From Chlamydiota bacterium (GTDB taxonomy: Bacteria > Auribacterota > UBA3054 > B51-G9), in NCBI GenBank assembly GCA_030596365.1, contig JAUVKG010000219.1, forward strand, positions 1-5,355: a stretch of DNA of 5,355 bases, in the 5' to 3' direction. Shown piece after piece: positions 1 to 5,355 of this stretch. The stretch's first letter is position 1. Each line of letters opens with the position of its first letter. The notes below the pieces were generated by a model, which did not search any database, had not been told where the DNA came from, and saw only the letters and a program-made list of their open reading frames with translations. The position numbers and the translations under genes are program-made.

Positions 1-3000
1 CATAAGTTCCGAGATACATATCCGGCCAACCATCGTTATTATAATCTCCCCAGGCAATCGCGTTATCAACGTGGGCAGGATAATACATCGCAGTCAATCC
101 AACTTCAGTTGACACATCTTCAAATTTCCCGGGATCCGTTATCGGGTCAGCGAACTTAAAATCATCAACACCAAGCCAGGCATAACCGGTATAAATTTCC
201 GGAGCGTTGTCAACAACTTCAATATAAACTTTTTCACCGATTGCGGAAACCGATTGCAAAAATCTTTGCCCCATTACATTGTGACCCGACGCGTAAACTC
301 TGTCAAGTTCTTCACCGTTAGAAGCGCGGTTTAAAGTTACGTAATTGTAAATATTAGACGCGCCTGCAGGTTGTTTTGAGTGACCGCAAATCAGAAAAGT
401 CACTATCCCGTTTCCGGTTAAAGTAACATTGACGGAACGAATAGTTCCTGTCGCTGTTTCACAAGCGGGATCGGTAACGCTGCTTCCACTCGCCCTCGAA
501 AGTCCGAAATAAATTCCCTGACAATTAAATCCAACTTGTTGCGCCGGCCAATAATCAGTCGTGCTTGGCGCGTCGGCCCAAGCCGTTCCTGAAACTGTCC
601 AGTTAGTATAAGTACCTGTTTCAAAATCCAAGTCTGGTGTCGGCGGTTCTTTTGTTTCCACCTGGAAATCATCAACGCCAAACCAGCTTATCTCCGCGTC
701 AGGACAGTTATCAACAATTTTGATATAAACATTGCTGCCAATGCAGGAAAAATCAGGCCACAAAGTTGCCGAAATAAAATTGCTTGAATTCGGTGGATAA
801 ACTCTCGCAAGTTCTGTTCCGTCTGTTTCAAGAATTAAAGAAACATAGTTGCTTCCGTTTGCCGAACCCGCGAATCCGTTTATCAAAAAAGTTACCGCCA
901 AATTTTCTTCGCCGGAAAAAGAAGCAGACCGCAAAACTCCGGTGCTTGTTCCGTCAGAAAAAGTAGAAGCAAAAAATCTACCGTGAAAATCTGAAAAACC
1001 TGAAAAGTTTGTAGTTTCCCAGCCGGTTCCTGAAACTGTCCAGTCCTGAAAACTTCCGCGCTCAAAACCACAATTATCGCCAAGAATTAAACTGTTTTCG
1101 ACAGCTTCAATATCATCGGCGGAAATCCAGGCATTTGTCGTGCCGCTGCCATCATCAACAATTTTCAAATAAACGTCAATATCAATATTAGTGTTGTGCT
1201 GCAAAAGTCGGAGCATTGCATAATTCGCGTTCGGCGTCCACACACGGTCGAGTTCCACATCGTCAGAAGCGCGATGCAAACTCACAAAATTATATTCATT
1301 TGTGTCACCATTTTCAGACGACCATCCGCCGACAAACATAGAAATTTGTTCATCCGCCGCGAGTAGAAAAACTTTTGAATGCAAAACGCCGACAAGCGAA
1401 TTATCAAAAATACCATCGCTATCATACCCGCTGTTCGCGTATTGCGCTCCGTCTTTCGGCATATTAAATTCCGGGATTTTTCGGGGAATGATCCCAAAAG
1501 CGCCGTTGCCTGAAACTGTCCAGCCGGTGTAATTATAATACTCAAAACTTCCGTTAATAACAGCTCCGGGCGTGGGCAGCGCGATAGCAAGCCCGTCAAA
1601 GCTGCGATAAGGCGGGGTTCCCGGGATACCAACCGTAGAAATCTCGGCTGTTTCGGTATCAACAATAATCAACTCGCGTCTGCTTTGTGATTTCGCGCCC
1701 CAATAAAGCGTATCGTGAAAATCATCAAATTCCAGGCCTTGCTCATAAGACTGATGTAAAACACCAAGCCAATCCCAGTTAAGTCTGCCAATATGAGTTG
1801 AGTCACCGGTTTCTATATCAATTTTATAAAGGTTCGCGTCTTTAAAAGCAACTTCTACCGCGTACATTTCGTTATGCCGGTTTATAGCGATCGCGGCTGT
1901 AATTCCTATATTTTTAATTTCTCTTAAAAAAGTTGCTTCGCCGGTAGATGGATTTACAGTATAAAGATGCGCCAGGTAAGTAACGGCGTAAACAGTTCCG
2001 TCACGCGCGATGGTCATGTCCGTCCAGTATCCACCGCGATTTGGAATACAAGGACCGATGTAATTTATATCGGCGGAAGGTGTTGTGCTGAAAGTTACAA
2101 ATTGATTTGTGCCGGTAATTATAGCGTAAATTTTAGAAAAATCATTAGTAAGAAAATCCGCGCTAAAAACTTTGTTGGAATATATATCCCCGTATTTCCC
2201 GTCTAACAGAGCTTCCCAGTAAGGATGCTCTACTCGCGTGGCATTAAAATAAGAAAGATAATGTGGAGAAACATAAACCGAAAACGCGTAAAGCGGAATG
2301 TTGGAAAGGCAATGTGTTACAAGTTCCGCGCTGCCGGTTATAGAAAAGTCCGAACTCACGACTTCAAATATTGAGGTGACAACAGCGCCGTATTGCACTG
2401 TTTGCGGCAACGTAACAGTTACAGAAATATTTGTTGATCCTTCGTTTGTTAAAATTCCTGTTTCCGCCGGCCCGGAAATATTCCAATCGCTTTCATAATT
2501 TAAATTAAAATTATCGTTTGTTCCGGTAAAATTTTTGAGATTAATTTTATAAACTGCCGGGTCATAATAGCTTGTATAAAGGTCATATTTTTCCGCTTCA
2601 ATTTCAATTCTCTTCACATTATCATAAACCTGAACATAATCCAAAGCGCAAAAAGCGTTAGGAACCCATTCAACTAAAGGCCCTACATAAATGAATTGAA
2701 TAACGACCTCGCTTTTTCCACCACAATAAGAAATATCGGCAATCGCTTTTCTCCAGGGGTCAAGTTTAGAAGTTTGCTGTTCACCGGAAATCAGAACAAG
2801 ATTGCTCCATGAACCATCAAAAACATTCAGGAACAGATCTCCCATTTCATCGCCGTACATAAAATATCTGAAAGAGAGTTCCGGAGAAGTAACGGAAGAA
2901 AAATCACAGGTTAAAGTCAGATAATGATTTTCCATAACTATAATCGATATCGGCCATGAGAAAGCATAAACATACTTTTCTCCTTTGTAAGCGCTCGATG

Positions 3001-3220
3001 GTCCGCTCTGTCCCGGCGATGCAGAACCGGATTTATTTTCCCAATGCGGAAACATTATTATTTCGGAAGAAGCATTAGTGTAAGGATTATAACCAACCGC
3101 CCAGTCACCGTATCCGGTTTCAAAACTTTCGGTGTAAGGGAAGGAACTGACAGTACCGCAGTCTGCGGAACCGGATATTAAAGCGATAATCGCGAGAGAA
3201 ATAATAGTTAGTTGTTTCAT
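1..3220 (-). CDS. Secreted multidomain protein (MAM, Ig-like, propeller, 3 jelly-roll-like repeats, FG-GAP/VCBS), 3' partial
   Basis: One uninterrupted frame runs from the ATG at 3218-3220 to the left edge (1073 codons plus one base), so the C-terminus is missing. Residues 1-21 look like a Sec signal peptide (MKQLTIISLAIIALISGSA). Residues about 28-200 resemble a MAM domain: YTESFETG near the start, LSFRYFMYGDEMG at 115-127 and a closing ALDYVQVYD. About 201-304 is an Ig-like beta segment (WNISGP, then STNISVTVTLP). About 305-550 has propeller-like strands (DGTVYAVTYLAHLYTVNPS, NEMYAVEVAFKDANLYKID). Residues 553-1025 hold three related modules. From 1033, FEDVSTEVGL and then DYNNDGWPD (1059-1067) mark the start of an FG-GAP/VCBS region with a calcium-loop motif, as in CRTAC/UnbV-like proteins. 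No catalytic residues are evident; extracellular adhesion or glycan binding is inference. The start was chosen for its signal peptide; no Shine-Dalgarno is visible. It follows the SBBP gene on the same strand after 196 bases and may be cotranscribed or have its own promoter. Confidence 0.93.
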   Translation of the reverse strand, partial: MKQLTIISLAIIALISGSADCGTVSSFPYTESFETGYGDWAVGYNPYTNASSEIIMFPHWENKSGSASPGQSGPSSAYKGEKYVYAFSWPISIIVMENHYLTLTCDFSSVTSPELSFRYFMYGDEMGDLFLNVFDGSWSNLVLISGEQQTSKLDPWRKAIADISYCGGKSEVVIQFIYVGPLVEWVPNAFCALDYVQVYDNVKRIEIEAEKYDLYTSYYDPAVYKINLKNFTGTNDNFNLNYESDWNISGPAETGILTNEGSTNISVTVTLPQTVQYGAVVTSIFEVVSSDFSITGSAELVTHCLSNIPLYAFSVYVSPHYLSYFNATRVEHPYWEALLDGKYGDIYSNKVFSADFLTNDFSKIYAIITGTNQFVTFSTTPSADINYIGPCIPNRGGYWTDMTIARDGTVYAVTYLAHLYTVNPSTGEATFLREIKNIGITAAIAINRHNEMYAVEVAFKDANLYKIDIETGDSTHIGRLNWDWLGVLHQSYEQGLEFDDFHDTLYWGAKSQSRRELIIVDTETAEISTVGIPGTPPYRSFDGLAIALPTPGAVINGSFEYYNYTGWTVSGNGAFGIIPRKIPEFNMPKDGAQYANSGYDSDGIFDNSLVGVLHSKVFLLAADEQISMFVGGWSSENGDTNEYNFVSLHRASDDVELDRVWTPNANYAMLRLLQHNTNIDIDVYLKIVDDGSGTTNAWISADDIEAVENSLILGDNCGFERGSFQDWTVSGTGWETTNFSGFSDFHGRFFASTFSDGTSTGVLRSASFSGEENLAVTFLINGFAGSANGSNYVSLILETDGTELARVYPPNSSNFISATLWPDFSCIGSNVYIKIVDNCPDAEISWFGVDDFQVETKEPPTPDLDFETGTYTNWTVSGTAWADAPSTTDYWPAQQVGFNCQGIYFGLSRASGSSVTDPACETATGTIRSVNVTLTGNGIVTFLICGHSKQPAGASNIYNYVTLNRASNGEELDRVYASGHNVMGQRFLQSVSAIGEKVYIEVVDNAPEIYTGYAWLGVDDFKFADPITDPGKFEDVSTEVGLTAMYYPAHVDNAIAWGDYNNDGWPDMYLGTY
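2..124 (-). other. Start of FG-GAP/VCBS (CRTAC-like) region, cut by the window edge
   Basis: Residues 1033-1073 of the large protein read FEDVSTEVGL, then NAIAWGDYNNDGWPDMYLG. The D-Y-N-N-D-G-x-x-D loop is the calcium-binding signature of FG-GAP/VCBS repeats. The F-x-D-V-x-x-x-x-G-L lead-in is typical of proteins in which such repeats build an integrin-alpha-like propeller. Several further repeats would be expected to the left of this window. Confidence 0.75.
146..1564 (-). repeat. Three tandem copies of a ~150-residue jelly-roll-like module in the large protein
   Basis: Three copies lie at residues about 553-710 (1091-1564), 711-856 (653-1090) and 857-1025 (146-652). Each opens with an acidic FE motif (NGSFE, CGFERG, LDFETG), then a W-T-V-S-G motif with Trp at residues 567, 727 and 874. 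Each continues with an NYVSL/NFVSL/NYVTL strand, an ELDRV or ELARV motif, VY(L/I)(K/E)(I/V)VD, and a closing DD motif (SADDIEAV, GVDDFQVE, GVDDFKFA). The 15-base string CCTGAAACTGTCCAG is identical in all three copies on the + strand, at about 589, 1029 and 1509. The pattern resembles galactose-binding-like or carbohydrate-binding jelly rolls found in secreted bacterial proteins. The fold is inferred and no exact family can be named. Confidence 0.8.
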
Positions 3221-3245
3221 AATGTTAAGTTTTTCGTAAGTTAGG

Positions 3246-3283
3246 AAATTCATTCCGATACGCTTTGTTATCGGAATGAATTT
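3246..3283. promoter_or_regulatory. Perfect 15-bp inverted repeat in the leader of the large modular gene
   Basis: The arms AAATTCATTCCGATA (3246-3260) and TATCGGAATGAATTT (3269-3283) are exact reverse complements separated by 8 bases. The repeat ends 25 bases before the ATG at 3220. A -10-like hexamer TATTAT (minus strand, 3289 to 3284) abuts it, so a start point near 3277 would fall inside the repeat; no convincing -35 was seen. No T-run follows on either strand and the stem is AT-rich, so an intrinsic terminator is unlikely. It could be an operator for a dimeric regulator or a stem-loop in the mRNA leader. Confidence 0.55.
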
Positions 3284-3416
3284 ATAATAGGTGTATAAGT
3301 GTGTGATTCGGGTGTAAGTTAAATGACCACTGTGTTGCAGCATGAGAAACTAATATCATAAAAGTAGTAACTAATGAATACAGTAAAATCATAAATTTAG
3401 CTAAAAGGTTATAAAT

Positions 3417-4706
3417 TTATTTCTTATTTTTCCTGAGAAAAATAAAAAAGAAATTTCCTATGATAAATAATAAATAAAAACCCGGTTCCGGGATTGATGT
3501 GAACTTTGTCAGACATAAATCTTCCGAACCAATATGTGTCTGCCCGCCAAACACGCCTTTTGTATTTCCGGTAACAAAAATATTCCCTGAATTATCTGAA
3601 GCAACTCCAAAACCCATATCTCCTAAAGTCGAACCCCAGATTTTTGTCCAGTATTTATCGCCATTACCATTAAATTTTGTCAGGCATAAATCAAAACCAC
3701 CATTATTAGTTTGCCCGTCAAATTCGCCAAGGGTATAACCGGCAAGATAGATATTTCCAAAATCATCAACATTTAAGCTCATACCGACATCCCAGGGTTC
3801 GGAACCCCAAATTCGCGTCCATTGTTTTCCACCGTTACTGTCAAATTTTATCAGACATAAATCTCCATTGCCGACGTTCGATTGTCCATCAAAAGTTCCT
3901 TGCGAAAAGCCGCCGACATACACATTGCCGGAGTTGTCGATAGCAACACCATTTCCGATATCTTCAGCAATTGAGCCAAGAATTCTCGTCCATAAATTAG
4001 AGCCTGAATTATCAAATTTCAGCAAACAGAAATCTTTGTCGCCATTATTCGTTTGCCCGTCAAAATCGCCCAAAGTGTGACCCGTGACATAAACATTTCC
4101 GGAGTTATCAATACAAATATCATTAGCAATATCTTCCAAATCCGAACCACGAATTTTTGTCCATAATTTTGTGCCGTCGCTATCAAACTTTGTCAGAAAA
4201 ATATCTCTGTCCCCGGCGTTTGTCTGACCATCAAAAGCGCCAAAAGTATAACCTGTAACAAAAACATTTCCGGAACTGTCAACAGCAACACCATTACCGA
4301 ATTCCGCTTGTGAAGATCCCCAAATTCTCGACCATAGATCTGTGCCGCCGTCGTTAAATTTTAACAGCCAGGCATCTTGCCCGGCATTGTGCCCGGCAAC
4401 AAGAATGTTGTCATTGCCGTCAATAGCAACACTTAAGCCTTTGTCGTGCCCACCGCCATTATTACGGATTCTTGACCAGATTCTGTTGCCGTTTTTGTCA
4501 AACTTTGTAAGGAACAAATCATCTGCAACGCTATGGCTTTGCCCGTCAAACGGGCCGTAAGCATATCCGGTAACATAAATATTCCCGCTGCTGTCAACCG
4601 CAACATCTTTGCCGTAATCATCCTCAACAGAACCCCAGATTCGTGACCAGTCAGTTGTCGCGCCTGCAACCGCAAAAGCGAAGCAAGCGAAGATTGTAAA
4701 AAACAT
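3417..4706 (-). CDS. Seven-repeat SBBP beta-propeller protein with PEP-CTERM-type sorting signal
   Basis: The product has 429 residues from the ATG at 4704-4706. MFFTIFACFAFAVAGA is a short signal peptide, probably cleaved near residue 16. Residues 20-403 are seven head-to-tail SBBP-type repeats of about 57 residues, with consensus W-(S/T)-(R/K)-I-x-G-S, (V/I)D-x-S-G-N-(I/V)-(Y/F)-V-T-G, FDGQ(T/S) and L-x-K-F. This number fits a seven-bladed propeller. Residues 404-429 form a PEP-CTERM-like tail. Proteins of this build are exported and handed to an exosortase for surface attachment; substrate or partner is unknown. The frame is open up to an ATG at 4844, giving 475 residues. I prefer 4706 because the extra 46 residues push the signal peptide deep inside the protein and are partly encoded by a simple purine-rich repeat. 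No Shine-Dalgarno precedes either start. The large modular gene follows on the same strand. Confidence 0.93.
   Translation of the reverse strand: MFFTIFACFAFAVAGATTDWSRIWGSVEDDYGKDVAVDSSGNIYVTGYAYGPFDGQSHSVADDLFLTKFDKNGNRIWSRIRNNGGGHDKGLSVAIDGNDNILVAGHNAGQDAWLLKFNDGGTDLWSRIWGSSQAEFGNGVAVDSSGNVFVTGYTFGAFDGQTNAGDRDIFLTKFDSDGTKLWTKIRGSDLEDIANDICIDNSGNVYVTGHTLGDFDGQTNNGDKDFCLLKFDNSGSNLWTRILGSIAEDIGNGVAIDNSGNVYVGGFSQGTFDGQSNVGNGDLCLIKFDSNGGKQWTRIWGSEPWDVGMSLNVDDFGNIYLAGYTLGEFDGQTNNGGFDLCLTKFNGNGDKYWTKIWGSTLGDMGFGVASDNSGNIFVTGNTKGVFGGQTHIGSEDLCLTKFTSIPEPGFYLLFIIGNFFFIFLRKNKK
3420..3497 (-). other. PEP-CTERM-type sorting signal
   Basis: The last 26 residues start SIPEPG, continue with a hydrophobic stretch rich in Phe, Ile and Leu (FYLLFIIGNFFFIFL) and end RKNKK. 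The order PEP motif, membrane segment, basic tail is that of the PEP-CTERM signal recognised by exosortase in Gram-negative bacteria. The Phe-heavy membrane segment differs from the Ala/Leu/Gly-rich proteobacterial form. No exosortase gene is in the window. Confidence 0.85.
3498..4649 (-). repeat. Seven tandem SBBP-type repeats (propeller blades)
   Basis: Blade boundaries in residues of the 429-residue protein are 20-76, 77-124, 125-181, 182-238, 239-295, 296-352 and 353-403. Blades 1 and 3-6 are exactly 57 residues. Blade 2 is 48 residues and lacks the FDGQ segment (it reads VAGHNAGQDAWLLKF). Blade 7 runs into the sorting signal after LCLTKF. Blades 4-7 share a Cys before the L-x-K-F motif (FCLLKF, LCLIKF, LCLTKF, LCLTKF), where blades 1-3 have Phe or Trp. 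This suggests that blades 4-7 arose by a later duplication. Confidence 0.88.
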
Positions 4707-4714
4707 TATTTTTT

Positions 4715-4760
4715 TTGAAAGGTGGAAAAGTTGGAAAGTGCGAAGGTAGGAAAGTACACT
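4715..4760. repeat. Short degenerate purine-rich GGAAAG repeat
   Basis: On the + strand a GGAAAG-like unit recurs as GAAAGG, GGAAAAG, GGAAAG, CGAAGG and GGAAAG at spacings of about 8-11 bases, next to the ATG of the SBBP gene. Read on the minus strand it would code a low-complexity Leu/Phe/Ser/Thr segment of the longer open frame. This is one reason for treating the stretch as leader rather than coding sequence. Its function is unknown. Confidence 0.4.
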
Positions 4761-4844
4761 TTTGAAGAAAGAAGAAGGCGAAAAAAACAAGTTGGTTATA
4801 ACGTCAAACGCCGAGCAAACGATTACAAAAGAAAAAAGTTTCAT

Positions 4845-5011
4845 ATAGTCTTGTTAGTTGTATTACTATTGTATTATACTAAAAAAGAAAAATGTAAACT
4901 ATAACAAAATAACTCGTTTTAACACTATTTGTGCACACTCCGGATTATCGCAGTAAGCAGTTTCAAATTTAAATTTTTCATAGTTGAAAAGGATGGATTA
5001 ATGGATTAATG
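4845..5011. other. AT-rich non-coding stretch
   Basis: No credible gene lies here. It contains the possible SBBP promoter, a 12-base palindrome AAATTTAAATTT (4965-4976), and a small tandem repeat of the 8-mer ATGGATTA (4993-5012, about 2.5 copies) next to the inverted-repeat element that follows. Confidence 0.6.
4873..4898 (-). promoter_or_regulatory. Possible sigma-70-like promoter for the SBBP gene
   Basis: The minus strand has an exact TATAAT (4878 to 4873) with TTTACA (4898 to 4893) upstream. The spacing is only 14 bases, short of the usual 16-18. Transcription would start near 4866, about 160 bases before the preferred ATG and about 20 before the alternative ATG at 4844. The surrounding sequence is AT-rich, so a chance match is quite possible. 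Confidence 0.3.
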
Positions 5012-5180
5012 GTTGTTGGAGTCCACGCTTTAGCGTGTCTTATTGGAACCCACACTTTAGCGTAAAATTTTCAGTCATCATTTTATGTCGTTTGTATTCA
5101 ATACTATCGTAGCAGATGCATCGGGATTTTAGTTTTAAAAAAGAATAAAATTCACACACTAAAGCGTGGACTCCTACAAC
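5012..5180. mobile_element. MITE/REP-like non-coding element with 27-bp terminal inverted repeats
   Basis: The left arm (5012-5038) contains GGAGTCCACGCTTTAGCGTG. The right arm (5154-5180) is its inverted copy, matching at 25 of 27 positions, for a total span of 169 bases. A second, decayed copy of the unit follows the left arm in the same orientation at 5043-5064 (18 of 22 bases match), giving a 27-base period. The core CACGCTTTAGCGTG is itself a near-palindrome that can fold into a hairpin. The interior encodes no convincing protein. REP palindromes and small non-autonomous elements have this build. Its copy number in the genome cannot be seen from here, and no clear target-site duplication flanks it. 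Confidence 0.5.
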
Positions 5181-5187
5181 AAAGTCA

Positions 5188-5213
5188 CAGCGACGGCGTT
5201 TCCGCCGCCGCTG
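5188..5213. repeat. Strong GC-rich hairpin
   Basis: AGCGACGGCG (5189-5198) pairs with CGCCGCCGCT (5203-5212) around a 4-base loop. C5188-G5213 extends the stem to 11 pairs, with one wobble pair when read as minus-strand RNA, where the loop reads GAAA. It starts 8 bases after the right arm of the inverted-repeat element. No T-run follows on either strand, so it is not a typical intrinsic terminator. It is probably part of the same repeat cassette. Confidence 0.55.
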
Positions 5214-5223
5214 CACTAACCCA

Positions 5224-5339
5224 ATCAACTTTAAACAAAGGAGAAAGTTGATCTAAATGAATTGGTGCAAACAAAAAACACCAATTCACGTTTGGAAGGT
5301 CGCCGCTGCGCCCGGAGAGTTTCGGGTCTACGGCGACCT
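5224..5339. repeat. Array of three further hairpins
   Basis: Three perfect stems follow one another. ATCAACTTT (5224-5232) pairs with AAAGTTGAT (5244-5252). TGAATTGGTG (5258-5267) pairs with CACCAATTCA (5279-5288). AGGTCGCCG (5297-5305) pairs with CGGCGACCT (5331-5339), and inside this last one CCCG (5311-5314) pairs with CGGG (5323-5326). The first two loops are both 11 bases and A-rich. After the last stem on the + strand comes TATTTTCATT, a weak T-run that could make this hairpin a terminator. The array could also be a structured RNA or part of a repeat cassette. I recognise no Rfam family. Confidence 0.5.
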
Positions 5340-5352
5340 ATTTTCATTGTGA
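5257..5352 (+). CDS. Doubtful 31-residue small ORF within the hairpin array
   Basis: The ATG at 5257-5259 opens a frame that begins MNWCKQKTPIHVWK and ends with TGA at 5350-5352. AAAGGAG (5237-5243) resembles a Shine-Dalgarno sequence but lies 13 bases upstream, which is long, and it sits in the loop of the preceding hairpin. The coding sequence is almost wholly taken up by two hairpins, and the window's two real genes do not use a Shine-Dalgarno. Chance is the simplest explanation. A leader peptide is the alternative. Confidence 0.12.
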   Translation: MNWCKQKTPIHVWKVAAAPGEFRVYGDLFSL

Positions 5353-5355
5353 GTT

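Noticed and set aside
418..1665. Minus-strand frames at 418-681, 892-1083 and 1282-1665, all containing a GQFQ motif
   Set aside because: They are out-of-frame readings of the large modular gene. The shared GQFQ comes from the repeated 15-base string that encodes WTVSG in the true frame.
784..2498. Plus-strand open frames at 784-966, 1302-1532, 1967-2206 and 2298-2498
   Set aside because: They lie antisense to the 1073-codon frame, have no Shine-Dalgarno or recognisable domain, and the minus frame has clear protein motifs throughout.
3391..3419. Two TAAATTTA palindromes near the SBBP stop codon as a terminator
   Set aside because: The possible stem is all A/T, weak, and not followed by a T-run, so it does not qualify as an intrinsic terminator.
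3499..4560. Plus-strand frames at 3499-3738, 3868-4080 and 4342-4560 that resemble each other
   Set aside because: Their similarity (Pro/Ser/Leu-rich, CPSN or CPSK motifs) is the antisense echo of the SBBP repeats.
4722..4904. Plus-strand frame of 60 residues with a basic N-terminal part and a hydrophobic segment
   Set aside because: It starts at a GTG inside the purine-rich repeat, lacks a ribosome site, and its composition follows from an A/G-rich then T-rich leader region.
5012..5180. CRISPR array or integron attC site
   Set aside because: There are only two direct copies of the unit plus one inverted, without regular spacers. No paired RYYYAAC and GTTRRRY core sites were found.
5040..5228. 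Minus-strand frame of 62 residues across the inverted-repeat element
   Set aside because: It spans the inverted-repeat arm and the GC-rich hairpin, which are explained as non-coding repeats, and shows no protein family.
5318..5332. Minus-strand TAGACCCGAAAC string recalling a conserved stretch of 23S rRNA
   Set aside because: Only about 12 bases agree; the flanking bases form a hairpin unlike the rRNA context, so it is a chance match.

Overview
The window looks like bacterial chromosomal DNA, moderately AT-rich, and carries two real protein genes, both on the minus strand. Both encode secreted, repeat-built surface proteins. The downstream gene (3220 to 1, running off the left edge) encodes a giant modular protein. 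Its order is signal peptide, MAM-like domain, Ig-like segment, beta-propeller-like region, three copies of a jelly-roll-like module, and the start of an FG-GAP/VCBS region. The upstream gene (4706 to 3417) encodes a seven-repeat SBBP beta-propeller that ends in a PEP-CTERM-type sorting signal.

The PEP-CTERM tail (IPEPG, a Phe/Ile-rich membrane segment, then RKNKK) implies a Gram-negative-type envelope and an exosortase elsewhere in the genome. Neither gene has a recognisable Shine-Dalgarno sequence; A/T-rich sequence precedes both ATGs. Together with the MAM, SBBP and FG-GAP repertoire this fits the PVC group (Lentisphaerota or Kiritimatiellota relatives) or a similar environmental lineage. 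That placement is inference and could be wrong.

Layout: 1-3220 is the modular protein, C-terminus missing. 3221-3416 is a spacer with a perfect 15-bp inverted repeat just before the ATG. 3417-4706 is the propeller/PEP-CTERM gene. 4707-4760 is a short purine-rich degenerate repeat. 4845-5010 is AT-rich with a possible promoter. 5012-5180 is a MITE/REP-like element with 27-bp terminal inverted repeats built on a GTCCACGCTTTAGCGTG core. 5188-5339 holds four hairpins in a row, with a doubtful 31-codon ORF inside the last three.

The two proteins plausibly act at the cell surface or in extracellular matrix, one anchored by the exosortase system and one binding glycans or proteins through its modules. 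No enzyme, catalytic motif or defence gene is visible. The least explained part is the repeat and hairpin cluster at the right end.
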